Notes: generated from the letters alone by a model not told the origin. A DNA stretch of 64,000 nt from Cyanoderma ruficeps (GCA_008694505.1 VZDJ01000052.1:4467722-4531721); one strand, 5' to 3'; numbered from the stretch's first letter, positions 49,386 through 62,400 are shown. Made by a program: numbers and translations.

Positions 49386-50765
49386 GGAGATTTTTTTTTT
49401 CCCTTTTCTTCAGATGCAAAATAGCATTCGTTTCCTGAATGCCAAAGGACTGGTGATGGCTGCTGCATCAGCTCCTCGACAGGGGTTGATCAGTTCCTTT
49501 CTAATGAATGTATATAGTTGTAATATAATACATAAGTATTTTTCACAGTGTGTGTAATTTATAAACACGTATCTCTCTGTCTCGCACACACCTATTTTTG
49601 CATACAGACGTACATAAGTCTCATCCTGATAGGATTTTATACTGCAATAACGTTCATGTAATAATGTGCATTTCATTTTATTTCCCATCTGTAGCATAAT
49701 GAAGGGGGTGAGGGGTAGCTGCCATCACCATCAGGCCCCAAGGTCCCAGCTGAGGAGGCACATATTTAAAAGTTGTTATAAACAATAGGATTGAAGAATG
49801 TACTCTTCCATATGGGAATGGTTTACAAGATTAATGCACCTACAGCATCAGTTTTCTCCATAATTGGTTTCATGACTAGTCATATCTAAGGAGGGAAGAA
49901 TTTTTTTTTTTTTTTGGAAGGGTAATAGTCAAAAATGAATATAGAAAATCCCCAGCAATTTTTCCTCTTGGAATTCTCCCTGTTACCTTCTAGCTCAGGT
50001 CTTTGCAGTCCACCTGGGGTAGGCTTGCAGGAAGATGTAGCTATGGTTTTCCTATGGGCTAGAAAATGCCCTGGTGCAGTGGTTTTGCAGGAGTTGCAAA
50101 CAGCCCCCTCCTGGAGACATCTCTGACACGAAGCTGCAGCTGTTGGGAGTTGCATCTCCAGAGCAGAGATCTGTGAATTGAGCATGCTGCAAGTCTTTGG
50201 AGGAAAGAGGGCAGAGAAGGAATCCATGCCAAAGGACCAAAAAGATCACAGTTCCTTCCCAGTTTTTAATAGGAAGAATGTTTGGATCTGCTTGTTTCTT
50301 TCTTTTTAGAAAAGGAAGATGTTTACTATTTTAGAGAACAGTAAAAGTGGAATTCACAAATTCCCTGGGATAAAAGATGCAACCAGCCCTTTTCCCCCAT
50401 TTTTCTCATGCTGAGTGCACAGTGTCCTACAGAAGTAGCTATTCTTTAAGGGAAGCTTTCTGGGAGGAACTACTGGGTGTCTTAAAATGTCTTAATTTTT
50501 TTAAAAAGCTAGCATTATTTTTGTAAAGTATTTATTGAATTGTAACAATGACTCACATGTGGGATATCTCTAACGTGAAAGGCTTCTGTAGATGGAACTT
50601 GATTTCCAAGAACACGACTGTTTTTTAGGCAAAGGTTTTATTTCCAAAATTTTATAAAGTGCAAGTTCACATACGTAATCCTGTCATAAAGCAGCTCATA
50701 TCTGCATTCTGATGAAAGGTAATAGTTACACCCTGGGTAAATAAATACTTACAGTTCCATCCTGT
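49386..50765 (+). other. ISM1: Putative ISM1 3' UTR
   Basis: AT-rich sequence follows the TGA with T-runs (for example 49902-49917) and TATATAG/TATAAT stretches typical of 3' UTRs. I found no AATAAA or ATTAAA between the stop and 50740. The end is therefore placed about 20 nt after the AATAAA at 50740-50745. Use of variant signals further upstream (such as AATACA near 49526) is possible. Confidence 0.55.
50740..50745 (+). terminator. Canonical polyadenylation signal AATAAA
   Basis: First canonical hexamer after the ISM1 stop codon, in the context GGGTAAATAAATACTT. It would give a 3' UTR of roughly 1.4 kb. Confidence 0.55.
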
Positions 50766-50967
50766 GAAAGACTGCCTTGCTGCAAGTTCCTTTGGAAAAC
50801 TAAGGCTAAATGTCACTAGAGAAAAGCCTATTTTGGGGTTATGTGGTCTGACACACACATGTGGAACCTCACACAGTGGTGAAGCCGACCGGCATCGCGG
50901 TCAGTCTGAGCTCAAAGATTCAAGGCAGACACAAAAGGCAAATCCCTCTGCTCTATACAGACACACA

Positions 50968-51005
50968 TAGATGATATTTAAGGTCCCTTCCAACCCAAAC
51001 CCTTC
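50968..51005 (+). mobile_element. CR1 LINE 3'-end fragment (about 40 bp)
   Basis: GATGATATTTAAGGTCCCTT followed by CCAACCCAAACCCTTCTGTG is the terminal CR1 motif. Nothing upstream matches, so this is a very short remnant just after the ISM1 3' end. Confidence 0.75.
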
Positions 51006-51240
51006 TGTGGCATCCTGTAAATCCTTTCCATGTCTCTGTTGGCCTCTTGGGTCCGGTGGGTTGTGAGCTCACAAATGGATGCGCGTGGTGCCCCTGGGCA
51101 TTAACACGGGCACAACAAACCCCTGGGCAGGGCCAGCCTTGTGTTGGTCTGCCCAGGTGGTGCAAACTGGGGGTTCAAAGCCAGCCTGGGCTGTGCACAC
51201 CCAGTCTGACCCACGCTGCAGAGCCCCAGCACTGTGCTCC

Positions 51241-51291
51241 AGGTCTCCAAAAACATCCAGGTCTCCAAAAACATCCAGGTCTCCAAAAACA
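51241..51291 (+). repeat. 18-bp tandem repeat, 2.8 copies
   Basis: Exact copies of AGGTCTCCAAAAACATCC at 51241 and 51259, and a third partial copy at 51277 (first 15 bases). The identity suggests a recent duplication. Confidence 0.95.
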
Positions 51292-52083
51292 CAGCGGTCC
51301 GGGCAAAATCACCGCACATCTGCACCAGCGACTGCTCTGCTGAGGTAACCTCGGCAGCTGGAAAACTTGGCCAAGCCATAGGAGCATCCCAGATCCAGAC
51401 TTGAGTTGGTGGGGAAGACGTGGATGTGTTCTAGCACAAGCTGGTAGTAACAAAACATGGTTAGTTGAGCAAGAGGGTAAACATGGGGATCACCCCTTAT
51501 TTTTTTATGGAAACCAGATTTTGTAAATTCTTGCAAGGTCATACGAAGGCGCCACTAGCTCGTGGAGCCAGTTAAATTGACAGCAGATGGATGAAAGGCA
51601 CAAGGAACTCCAGGATCACTTCACAGGGAAGACAGGTATTTTCAGGGAGGAAGCTCTGCTTCTTGCTTAACAATGTGGGGAGGAACAACAGTCTCAGGTT
51701 TCTCTGGGAGAGAGATGAGAGGGCCATCGGTCACAATTCTTGAAATATAAAACACATCCCTGCCCTTTGTGGATTAGTAAATTATGGTGCTATTGAGAAA
51801 TGCTACTACACTTTTAATACAGAACATAGCACATAAAGTGTCAGGGGAGAGGAAAAATTATTCTAATAAATGAAATGACGCACAAAGTTTGAAGTCTTAC
51901 CATTCATAATTCGCCAAGGCTGGAAACTCTGAGGGAGGCAAATAACTTCTGATAGGACCTACTAGGTGTTTCATAGGATGAGTCCTGGAGGGCAGATTGA
52001 GATAGTCCATTCTCCTAAGTCTCTATTAAAAGCAAAGTCTGTCCTACTTCATAATAAATTATGATCCATTCAGAGCCGGGCTG

Positions 52084-52125
52084 CTTATTTTATTTTTTTT
52101 TTCTATTTTTTTTTTCTCTCCTTTT
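52084..52125 (+). repeat. T-rich low-complexity tract
   Basis: About 40 nt of T with scattered A and C, extending into a CTCTCC tail. Confidence 0.85.
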
Positions 52126-53010
52126 CAATCACCAAGATTGTACATGAAGTGACTTTGTGTAGTAGACTTCAGCAAGGGGCTGGAGTTTACCGTGGCCAAA
52201 TTTGGCTTCGTCTTTTAAGTATAGAACTCTTCATATTAGAACAAGACCCAAGGAAAGGTTTGTGGCTCACATTCCCAGGCACAGGTCGGTGGTTAGGAGA
52301 AGCTGTTGGAGTGTTTTTTACATTACCACAGAACAGGCATATTGGAACACTCAACCAAAGATGTGGGGGGGTTGAAACAAGAATAACTGAACAGGGAAAC
52401 TGAAGCAGGGAACCAGTCAAGTCATCCAACTTATTTTTAACCCCCGATCAATCAGCAGATACAAATTGCACCGCGGCTTCTGAGTCAAGTTGGTGGGAAT
52501 GCATTAAGCTGGCACAGCTGCTGTGAAAGATGTGTGGAGCAGTGCCCCGAGACAGCCATAAATGGGTTGAATTGTACCTTTGATGGTTAAAAGGATGAGT
52601 GGGCCTGGCTTCACATTGCCTGGACAGCTGCTGAGCAGCAAAATTCCACTAACAGAACCCACAGTGATGCATATGGGTTATAGGACAATATAGGGAAAAC
52701 CAGAACCATACACACATCCATGAATCCCCACAGCCCTGCATTAGTTACCAGCTGCTTTCCCCCCCTCCCGCTGTGCAGGCTGGTTAGCACTGTCAACACA
52801 AGGCATTCTTTGGAAAAATGCTGGTGAGCTCAGGGAGCTGTTCCAGATACAGCCATCACGGTGAGGTCGGTGAGGTCGTAGGGCTGCTTGCAATGAGTTG
52901 TTGATGCACCTGACACTTACATCTGAATGGGGCCAGGCCAGCTGAAGGCAGGAAAGGGGGAAATTTACCTTTTCCTGTTAAAGAAGCTCCCCTGTCTGAA
53001 TGGTGGGGCC

Positions 53011-53667
53011 TTAATGCCACAGTGTCTTACTTGTGGTGTCTCCCTGGTTGGCAGTGGGAAGGCGGTGAGGGGGAGCTGAGTGATGGCCCAGGGAGCTGCC
53101 TCTTCTGAGGGGCCACCAGTGCTCCCCCAGGCCTTCCTTTTCTCCCCTTCCCTCATTCTCTATTAGGGCAGCCCGGGAACCACCCAGCAGCCAACATGGC
53201 TCACAGGAGCTTGGCTTTGGCGTATGCTCAGCAGTGGAGTCACACACTTTTCCATCCCTGGAGAAAGTCATGTTCAGGCTGGACAGACGATGTAGAAACC
53301 TGGCACGTGCCCTTCCTAGCAAGGGCAGGGAGCTGTCAGGGCAGGGAAGCTGTCCGTCCAGGCACAGCTGCTCTGCAGCTCCACTGTCACCCACAGGACC
53401 ATGCAGCACCACACAAGGGGCAGTGGCTTGGCCAGACTCTTTCTCTACGCAGAGGAAGGAACCTGCAAAACTGATATGGACAAACTCATATTTCTCCACG
53501 TTCACTGCATCCACCTGCACAGGCACTAGCACGGCCATGTCCCTCCCCTCCAAACACACAGAACCCAGCATGCTGAGGAGGGAGAGCATCAGCAGGAAGA
53601 CCAGCAGAATAAAGATGACACTTTTCCCAGCAAACTGGAGTGGGTGTGTGTTGCCTCCTGACTCCAT
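53011..53667 (-). CDS. Unrecognised minus-strand ORF, 218 codons, one membrane segment (doubtful)
   Basis: An ATG at 53667 opens a 218-codon frame (the frame stays open to 53856). The start reads MESGGNTHPLQFAGKSV, followed by a strong hydrophobic helix (about residues 15-37, IFILLVFLLMLSLLSMLG) and then a polar, protein-like stretch with VPVQVDAVNVEKYEFVHI. After about residue 80 the composition becomes less convincing. A pyrimidine-poor but plausible acceptor (GCTGTCTTCAG) lies 15 bases before the ATG and a weak donor (TTTGCAG|GTTCC) after codon 76, so only about 53.45-53.68 kb might be exon. I recognise no family. It could be a chance frame, since local GC is raised. Confidence 0.2.
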   Translation of the reverse strand: MESGGNTHPLQFAGKSVIFILLVFLLMLSLLSMLGSVCLEGRDMAVLVPVQVDAVNVEKYEFVHISFAGSFLCVEKESGQATAPCVVLHGPVGDSGAAEQLCLDGQLPCPDSSLPLLGRARARFLHRLSSLNMTFSRDGKVCDSTAEHTPKPSSCEPCWLLGGSRAALIENEGRGEKEGLGEHWWPLRRGSSLGHHSAPPHRLPTANQGDTTSKTLWH

Positions 53668-54965
53668 GGCGTTTCTGTGCCAGCTGAAGACAGCATGTGT
53701 TTCTCTATCACCAATTCCCCGCTTCTTTCCCTTTGTAACTTTTAATGGAAAAATGTGTGGGCAGTTTCCATTATGCCTGTGCTGTTTCAGACAAATTAAG
53801 GGGTTGGCTAAGAAATGGCTGGTTTCATATTTCATACAGAAAACACACACATGCATATATTTATATGTCTATGTAAATTAATTTAGGATATCCTCTAGTC
53901 ATGTGCTGTACAGCGGTGCCTGCAGAAAGGGTCCCACGGCAGAGCATTTCTTTGCCTCCTGCACAGGGCATGAGGCTATTTTTGCACTTGCACAGGGGAG
54001 AGAAGGGCCAGGAGGCTAAAATGGCACCAGTCATTCTTCAGCTCTGCCTCTTACTTTATGAGTGACAGGTTTATTCATTTTTCCTTTTCAGTTGCACTGC
54101 TAAAGCCACAGATGCCTTTTATGACTGTGCTAATTTTCTATCAGTTCAGGGAGTTACAAAGTTTTTCCTTATTTATTCTCTATCACAAGAAGGATCTGGG
54201 AGTGAGGGGGGGAATTTTTAAACATACAGAGAAACTTTTCATTCAGTACATTGCACGATTTATAAGGGATTCAGAATGTTATATGCTGGAAGTGATAGCA
54301 ATATTGCACAGGTCAAACTGGCCAAACCTAACATAGCTAAGTGTGGGTGGCTCTAGCCTTCAGAGGAGTGCTTAGATAATATTTCCTTTTTAAAACTGGG
54401 CAAACAGTATTATATGTGTTAAATGTCAGAGCTTGCTGTTTATTATGGGTCTGACCAATGCTTTGCTTGAAGTGGAACAGTGCTTCACTTATGGATTTCA
54501 GGAGGACTCTGGTAAGACTCTGAAACATGCCTGAAGCAAAGGACAGCATGTGCACACCATGGTGGTGGATACAGGATGTGAGTCAGAAAGTTTGGGGAGC
54601 ACAGAGGGCTTGGGAGCTAGTTTCCACTCCAGGCACCATATTCTAGCCTGGCTCCTGCCTCTGCACAGCTGTGCTTAACCCATTTACTTAGCCCCTTCCT
54701 TTGTCCCCAAATCCAAGCTGCAGCCATTCCCCTTTCCACACTTCCCAGGGGCAGCTCTTGAAGGGATGTTGCTCAGCCATGAAACACAGAACTAGGACAC
54801 AGCTGGCCTTGGAAAAGTCCCATCTGCCTGAGTAGGGCTCCCTGAGCCGGCTAAGGAAATGGGAGAAGTGCAAATGAGCTGGACCACGCAGACACAGGGA
54901 TTCCTGTGTCCCACTGTCTCTGGCAGTGTTTACCATCAAGCAGTCCATGGGGAGAACCTACTCAC

Positions 54966-55224
54966 CACGGTGCAGCCCAGCTTCATACACCTCCTGCCTG
55001 CTAAAAACCATGATGGCAAACCTTAAGCAGCGTTCCAGCACTGCTACAATTCCTGTTACCCCAATAAGGACAGGGGATCCAGCCTGGCATGACATCTCCA
55101 TCCAGGAGCCAGCTCCCACCAGGAGGCAGAAGCACAGCTCTATCTCATGTGCAAATGTCCCAGCTATTCCAGTACAACCAGCAAGTGACAACTTGGAGAA
55201 ACAGCAAGGTCTGTCACTACTGCC
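54966..55224 (-). CDS. Possible minus-strand exon, 259 nt, unrecognised
   Basis: On the minus strand an acceptor-like CTGCTGCAG precedes 86 open codons, ended by a strong donor CACCGTG|GTGAGTAGG. The translation holds two moderately hydrophobic stretches (CFCLLVGAGSW and VLIGVTGIVAVLERCLRF). Phase 1 at its end does not join directly to the segment at 53.67 kb, so any gene would need another exon. No family is recognised. Confidence 0.15.
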
Positions 55225-56745
55225 CTGCAGCAGTAACCACATCTGAAAACCCTGAATTCAGTTCCTTAGGTCTCCTACACATCCCTCATCTTACAGCCTG
55301 CCTGGAAAACACCAAGAAAAGTGTGGAAATAGGAGGAGTCTCTTTGGGTTGAGAGGATGCAGTAACAGGAGTGGAAAGAATCTCTGCCTAGTGCAGAGAG
55401 GAAAGAACAGTGCATTGAATTACAATGTGGCCTCATTAAGTGTCATCCCAATTTAAATCAGCGTGTGGATAATGATATCCTGAAGGAGGGTGGTCTCAGA
55501 CAGGGGCAAGTCAGAAGGAACAAAGCAAATCTTGAAAAGGAGCTGAGCAAAGAAAACACAGTGTCCACATCCAAAGCAGGCTGAGGACTTCCCTTGCCTG
55601 GCTGTCCACTGACAGAGCCATTCCCCAAATATTCCACCACGTGTTACATCACCACTAGGTACACAATCCCAGAAAAGCCAAATTAAAAGGCTCGGCTGGC
55701 AGGTGTAAGGAGAGGAAACATTCCTGAGCCGTTTTCCTGACTAACGGCGCCCATGGCCACGTGCTCAGGGAGGCCGCGGCCCAGCGGTGGCTGCACCACA
55801 GCTCCCAGCTGCCCGCGACAGCTCCATGGCGGTGGTTAACCTTGACAAATGACTGTGTTCTGCCCTCGCCCATAGTGCCACAGCCCTCAGCACTCCTGTA
55901 ATTTAATGCGGCTTTTGCTCACAAGGTCAACCCCCCTTCCTCTCAGCCCCTTATCAGCCCCGGGGCCCACGGGTTTGCCCCTTCCTGGCACCACTGACAG
56001 CACTGGATCCCTGCCTGGGGGTCCCTTTTCCCACAGGGAAAGGGGGACATGGCCTGGTCTTCTCAGCACACAGACAGGAGGCACAAAGCCACTGGAGCAG
56101 CCGAGGCTGGAGGTGGGGGAGGAAGCTGACTCAACCTCAAACACAACCGCATCCATCATTGCTAGGTTGGGTGGCCCGGTGGGGAAGGCCGGGCTGTTTG
56201 TGCAGGCGGCGGGATTGAGCCAGAGGGAAAGCAGGGCCCTGCTCCGAGTCTGACTGCCCAGCACGGCTGGGGAGGAGGAAGGTGGGAAGCCCCGAGAGCT
56301 TTTAGAGCCAGCACTGCCAATCTGAATCTCACTCCTGGGATGGAAGCAGCAGCCAGGCAGCCATACAGGGAGCTGAGGTCAAAGAAGCACATGGAAGGAG
56401 AGCCCAGCTTTGATGTCTAAGTCACTGTCAGGATGTGTTTGGTCTGCATTTGAAAGGAGGTGAGGCCAGATAATTCCAGCTTTAGAAGAGGACATTGCAA
56501 GGCCAGAGAATCCCACAGGACCATCTGCTCCATCAGACACCTCCTGGCTAGCAATTCTACCATGTCTTTCTGAACAGAGCTTGAATAGGGTAGAGCAAAT
56601 TTAATAGAAACAGAGATTTTTTTCCTTCCCAAGAATTTCCACCTATTTCTCTCAGAGATTGCCTTCTGCAAAACTTCCCGATGCTTTCAGCAGATGTAGA
56701 GCTGCTCTCTAACATTTTTAAATTCAGAGCCCTCTAGAGAGAATT

Positions 56746-56875
56746 ATAGTTTGGGTTGGAAGGGAGCTGAAACCTCATTTAGTTCCATCCACCTTGCCAT
56801 GGGCAGGGACAAGTTCCACTGCATCAGGTTGCTCAGAGCTCCATCTCACCCCACCTTGAAAGGTTCATTGGCAGC
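56746..56875 (-). mobile_element. CR1 LINE fragment
   Basis: AGTTTGGGTTGGAAGGGAGC, then TTCCATCCACC, CCATGGGCAGGGACAAGTTC and CATCAGGTTGCTCAGAGC are the reverse complement of the CR1 3' end. Confidence 0.9.
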
Positions 56876-57735
56876 AAAACCTAGAAGGGAGACAGCAGCA
56901 ATATGACCCTCCCACAGCTCAGTCACCACCATGTCATTGCACCCCCAAAAATGCCAATAGCTGCCAGGCCCCTTTTGAACCAGCACTCCCAGCTTTCCTG
57001 CCCACTTGGCTGAGTTTTTCAGGTCAAGCCAGGTGTGGACTTCAATGAAAAGGCTTAAAAACCTTTTCTAGGAGACACTAATCCTAGGGCTGCTAGCCCT
57101 GGGGAACAGGGGACAAGTGACAGCCTCTCTCCTACCACAAACCTGCCCTATGTTGGCTTCACAGAGGCCTCACTGCATCCCTGAGCACTCGGATCTAGCA
57201 GCACATCCCAGCACCACTGGCAATGGCCACGGCATTGCCCCTATCCCAAGACACTTCTCATGCCAGATTTTTCTTTTTTTTTTAATGGGAAGAGACACAA
57301 ATCCAGACCTCCTGTATGAAGACAATTTGTCTCTTCTGGATAAGTTCCAGCATGAGGAGGGTGCTTTATACATATGGGCTCTCTTTCATGTTTGATTGCT
57401 GGACTAAGACCACATTGTTGTCCAGCTCGAGGAAGGGAGAAAAAAGAGCAAAAACCACACAAATCAGGAAAACATTAGGTAAACTTAGCTCAGAATACAT
57501 CTTCTGACCAAATGGAGAGCAATGCTCTTTCATATAATTAGACCGTCTGCCGGAAATCAAACAGAACAAATTGTGATGCTTTCAGTGCTGTGGGAGCTGG
57601 GCAGTCCCCAGGAGATGATCACATCTTCCCCACAGCATTAGTTGTCACCCCTTAACAGGTTGTGAAGGCAGACTGTGGTTTAGAAAACCCTCAGAAACTC
57701 TTTCATTGCATTGCAGTTCCAAATGCCATTCCTCA

Positions 57736-57838
57736 GTCACAGAATCACAGAGTTTTGGGTAGGAAGGGACTTCAGAAATGATCCGGTTCCACCCCCCTGC
57801 CACCCCAGGTTGCTCAGACCCCCATCCACCCTGGCCAG
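57736..57838 (-). mobile_element. CR1 LINE fragment
   Basis: TCACAGAATCACAGAGTTTT, GGGTAGGAAGGGACTTCAGA, then GGTTCCACCCCCCTGCC and GGTTGCTCAGACCCCCATCC. It keeps the AGAATCACAGA terminal repeat of CR1. Confidence 0.9.
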
Positions 57839-59291
57839 TCAATGAAGAGACATGCATGCAGGAAGCCAAGGTGTGAAAACATACCCTGATTGATCAAAAA
57901 GCATTTGAACATTGCCTTCAAATTTGCATGAAGTGAGCAAAACGCTGCGTTTGGCAGTAAAGGGACAGTGACACAGCCAGCAGGAGAGCAGATCCAGTGA
58001 GTGGGACTGCACCAAACACTGGAGGGAAAACACTCTGTACTGACACTTGGTATCAAAGGGTAAATGATCCTGTCCTTCAGGTAATGTTCCTTTCAACAAC
58101 AACCTTTTCTGTAATGGGAGTGGCACAAATGGCATTGAAGCACGCAGGCACAGCAAAGGGAACTTGAGTCTGGTACCCAAATTTCTGCCCATGGCAAACA
58201 GTGGGGGATTCAAAGGGCCAGAGCCTTCAACCCCAAAGCCAACAGTAAAATCAAATCATCCATTCGTGTTGTTTCAGGAATCCACTCTTTACTGAGAAGA
58301 AACAAGTAAAAATTTTCCATCCTTTTCTCTTCCTAGACGTTAAGCAAGAGTAACTTGTAAATTGCTTCCAGCAACTTCCAGACAACAAGGGAACAAACAA
58401 CTATCAACAGGCATTACACTCATTGCTTCACACGAAAATAGTTATGAGGCTGAAGGGGTCCTGACAGGCAACTGGAAAAGAGTCCTTTTTATGCTAAATT
58501 TACTGTATTTTAGTCCAATTTTCCATGATTTAAAATGCGTGATGCAATAAAGAGCTGGAATGCCTTCTTTTGTCACAATGTTTCACACCCAAGGCCTCAG
58601 AGCACTTTTGTGAATCAAGATCTGCAGTAGTTTTGTATAGCCAATGGTTTAGGAAGCAATGAACTGGAAAGACAGGGCAGTTTCCAGAGCTGTTGGTGGC
58701 CACAGAGGAGCCTATAACAAAACTGAAGCAGCATCCTAATATCTGGGCTTCCTGATCTCATGCCCTCCTTGGGCAGATGTCTGCTGGCAGCCCACCAGAC
58801 CTCCTCACCTGGAGCTGGAGCTCCTCACCTGCACGCCCTGGCTGCACCGCACCTCATGAGGGAAATGCAGAAAGAGAGACGAGATGGGTTCATTGAGGGA
58901 GGAAAACACAGGAAGTGAAACGTTTCATATTTTGGAGTATTCCAGATTCTTCTTGGGAGGAAAATAGTGTCAGCTGTCTTGGCACCATTGCTGAGCAGAC
59001 CATAGCTAACTGGGACCAATTGAGGGTCCCAGTTCAATGCCCATGGAGCCAGTTGTAACCAGCACTGCAGACAAAGGGCTCAAAGCCTGAGCAGACAGGA
59101 GGCTGTGCTGGTTTTGGGGGATCCCACATGCATATGGGTGAGGGTTTTAGGACTTCCATGCAGAGGAACTTGCCTGTAACCATAGGCCATGGTAACTGAA
59201 ATTCCTTAGGTTATTGGCACATAACCAAATGGTTTCAGGGTTAAGCTGTTAGCCTAACTACATTTCTAGAGCAGATCCCTTCCTGAGAGCA

Positions 59292-59402
59292 TTTGCAGAA
59301 TCCTGGAATCATTAGGGTTGGAAAAGGCCTCCAAGATCATCAAGCCCAATCTTCAACCAAATACCTCCATGCCCACTAAAACACATCCTCCACCACAGGG
59401 AG
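59292..59402 (-). mobile_element. CR1 LINE fragment, different subfamily
   Basis: CAGAATCCTGGAATCATTAG, GGTTGGAAAAGGCCTCCAAG, ATCATCAAGCCCAATC, then CCATGCCCACTAAAACACAT. The GGAAAAGGCCTCCAAGATCA wording marks a CR1 subfamily distinct from the other copies here. Confidence 0.85.
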
Positions 59403-62400
59403 GATTTCTAGTCAAAATAGGGAAGGAGCTGAGGCCTTGCTACTAACACAGACTGTCTCATTATGTTAAAACCAAAATCTGAGGATTCTTGTGAGCCAGT
59501 CAGCCCCTACACAGTGGGACAGGACAGGCTTAAGCAGCAGGATCACACCATACCTTGGGGTGCTTCTCTACACTGAGAACGTCTCTATGCTACATGACAA
59601 AACATCTGTAAGTCCCTCCTGGGGATCTCAGCTCAACAAACATTCATTACCTAACTTCCCCATAGCTTTTAAAGCACGATAGTAATACTAGGAAAATTCA
59701 CGATGTCAAGAGAATTAACCCAGCTAAAGTCAGAGAGGGAGGGCTGTGGCAAAACTGGGACCTGACTGTAAATGCCTTTTCCCCTAGGGCTCCATCTTAC
59801 TTCTAAAAGCATGAGCACTATCATGAAAGATGACTGAAACACAAGTGGTTTTAATGCTGATATTCCTGAAGATTCCAGTAATTGTGTCTCATACCCACCA
59901 GTGGCTTAAGACAGAAACTGAGCAGCCACCAGGCTGTGCTAGGCAGGAACAGGTTTGTGCCCATGTTAAACACTGTCCACACCTCAAAGCAGCACACAGA
60001 AAAATCCCTCAGAAAACCAGGAATGGGTGGATGCAGACAGTGCACACTGTGCAGGATTTGGTCTCAGTGCCACTCTGCAATGTGCCACTCACAGATGACA
60101 CATTGTCCTGCATCCAGGAGGGCTTTGTTCTCTCTGGGGTGAAACCTCAGCCTTCAGTTCATGAAATGTGACTGCAGAAGCTGAAGGGGTGAGTCACAAA
60201 GCCAGTTGTGTGAGCACACATATGATGGAAGCCCACAGGATGTGTATTCCATCACAGAGGATGGCTTGAGTCCAGCAAAGCCCCTTGGATGGACACAGGT
60301 TGGGACATAGCCCCAGCCATCACCTCCCACCTGGTGCCAGACAGCTCAGGCAGACAGTCTGCCCTCCAGCCCCTTTTAAAAGATAAATTAGGAAATGGGA
60401 AAGAGAGGGAAGGGGGATGAGAGCTTCTATAGCTCCCCCAAGAGAAGCTGCCAGCACAGGACACCTTTGCAGCCTGCAAACAGCGCTGACAGCGGGACGC
60501 AGAGCCCACGGAAGCGAGGGCTGCAACACGTCCTGGCTCCAGCTGGGCAGTGTTTTCCTGACCCCTCTGCTCAGCAGACTGCAAAGCCTTCTCTGGGATT
60601 AAACACCTGCCCCACCATGGGGGCTGCTGGCCACAGCAGGTTCCTGCCTCTCCTCTGCACGGGGCTGATCGACTGGCTCGTGCTTGGGAAAAACAAGGAT
60701 GGCCATGGAGCAGCACCAGGGGAGAGGAAAGGGGGAGAAAACACCTGCGGGTGCTGCTGCTGCTGTGGCAGAGATGTGTTGACCTCAGAGAGGAACCTGC
60801 TGTATCCCCACAGGGTCTGGAAGGAAAACAAAAGCTACAACTTCAAATCAGCTCCAGGGCCAGCTGCGCCTTTGCATCAGCGTCGCTCACAAGTTTCCAT
60901 CCCACGGCTGTGACTGCCTTTGGTGGTGTAGGTAGAGCCTCAGAAAAGGAACCGGGGGTGGGATCCCCTTTGTTCTCCTCACTCAGACTGTCTCTTTTCC
61001 CTACCCCCTGCCTCCAGCCAGATGTGCTCACTGCCTCTCTCCTGCCAGCCTTTGCACTCACCCTGGTGTTCATTCAGCAATTCAATTCAGGAAGCTGATC
61101 CAGCTGAAATCCTCAGCAAGGGGAAAAAAAAGAAGTTTCCAACCAGAATATAAGTACTGTCTTTGAACACACACACACAAAAAAACCCTTACTAATTTGT
61201 TTTTAAAAAAAAAACAGAAGAAAGAAAGTGATTGAACTGTCCTCATAAAAATTTCCTTTTAAGTTGAAGAGAAATGCCATAAAAATACCAACCTCCTAAC
61301 ACCGTAAATTGAGTTGTTGAGGAGATGGTGCCTTTACCAAAAAGAGGCTGTATGGAATTCATCACTGCTTTACTCTTTTAAAATAAATCATCTGGCAAAG
61401 TTGTGACGTGACCTACTTAATTTGTTGTCTTGAAACTTGATGAGCATTTAAGATTTGTTCCTAAAGCCTGGAAAACGAGAGAAGGAGGGAAAATGCAGGC
61501 ACCATATCCAAATCCCTGTGTTGAGATGCTGCTTTCTTTCAGACACTACAGGAGTCAGTGGCTGCAGCAGCACCGCTTGTGAGAGGGAAACTGGGTTCCA
61601 GTGACCCTCACAAGGAGATCCAGCCATCCTCCTACCTCAAAGCAGATCAATTACTGTTTCTAGCAGAGATTTGTTCCATACATCTTGAGAAGTTTCCACT
61701 CTTGGAGGTTTCACTCCACACCTGAGCAAAGTGTGGAGTAAACTTCTTCACTCAATGTTTTTTTGCAGCGGCCTCCTCCCTTTCTGCTTCCAAGGCATCC
61801 TTTTCTACATGTGACAGTCACAAGTGAGCAGCACCCTCCCTCTCTCCATGCACTGGTGGAGCTGGACCTGTCACTATTCCAAACCCTTAGTCTTGCAGCT
61901 CCTTGTACTTTATCTCTTGCTGTCTTCTCACTTCCCCATTTTCATTCACTTTCCACAAAACGTGGAGCCCAAACCCACGGGGCTTTGCCACTGGGACATG
62001 TTTTTGTCCCAGTGCACCACAGCTCCAACACACTCCTACACTTGTTTCAGGTTCTCTGCACTCCCTCATGCTGTCAACCCATCCTTTGGAAAAGTATTCA
62101 CAACTCACTCAGAATCCATTTGACTCTGTTATTGTTGTCTTAACCTAAGACTATACAAACTTCCATATCCAAAACAACAAAATAATTAAACACCATACAG
62201 TTCTATCAAAATCCCAAATGTCCCCACTGTTTCTCAGGTCAGTCACTGAAAAACTCCCCTGACACCACCAGAAGCACAGCACTGCACCAAAAATGTGGCT
62301 CAATGGCTCCAGAAAACCAAAGGTTTGGCAAGTAGATCTTGGCCCCTTGACTAAAAATCCTTAAGAGGTTTAAAAGCGTTTGGGGAATTTATTTGTAGGG

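Noticed and set aside
53234..53881. 215-codon + strand frame
   Set aside because: Composition is not protein-like (T, S, C and P rich), and it overlaps the more plausible minus-strand frame.
60395..60913. 172-codon + strand frame with a CCCCC stretch
   Set aside because: The cysteine run comes from a short GCT/TGC repeat. No domain, no splice-site support and no resemblance to a known protein.
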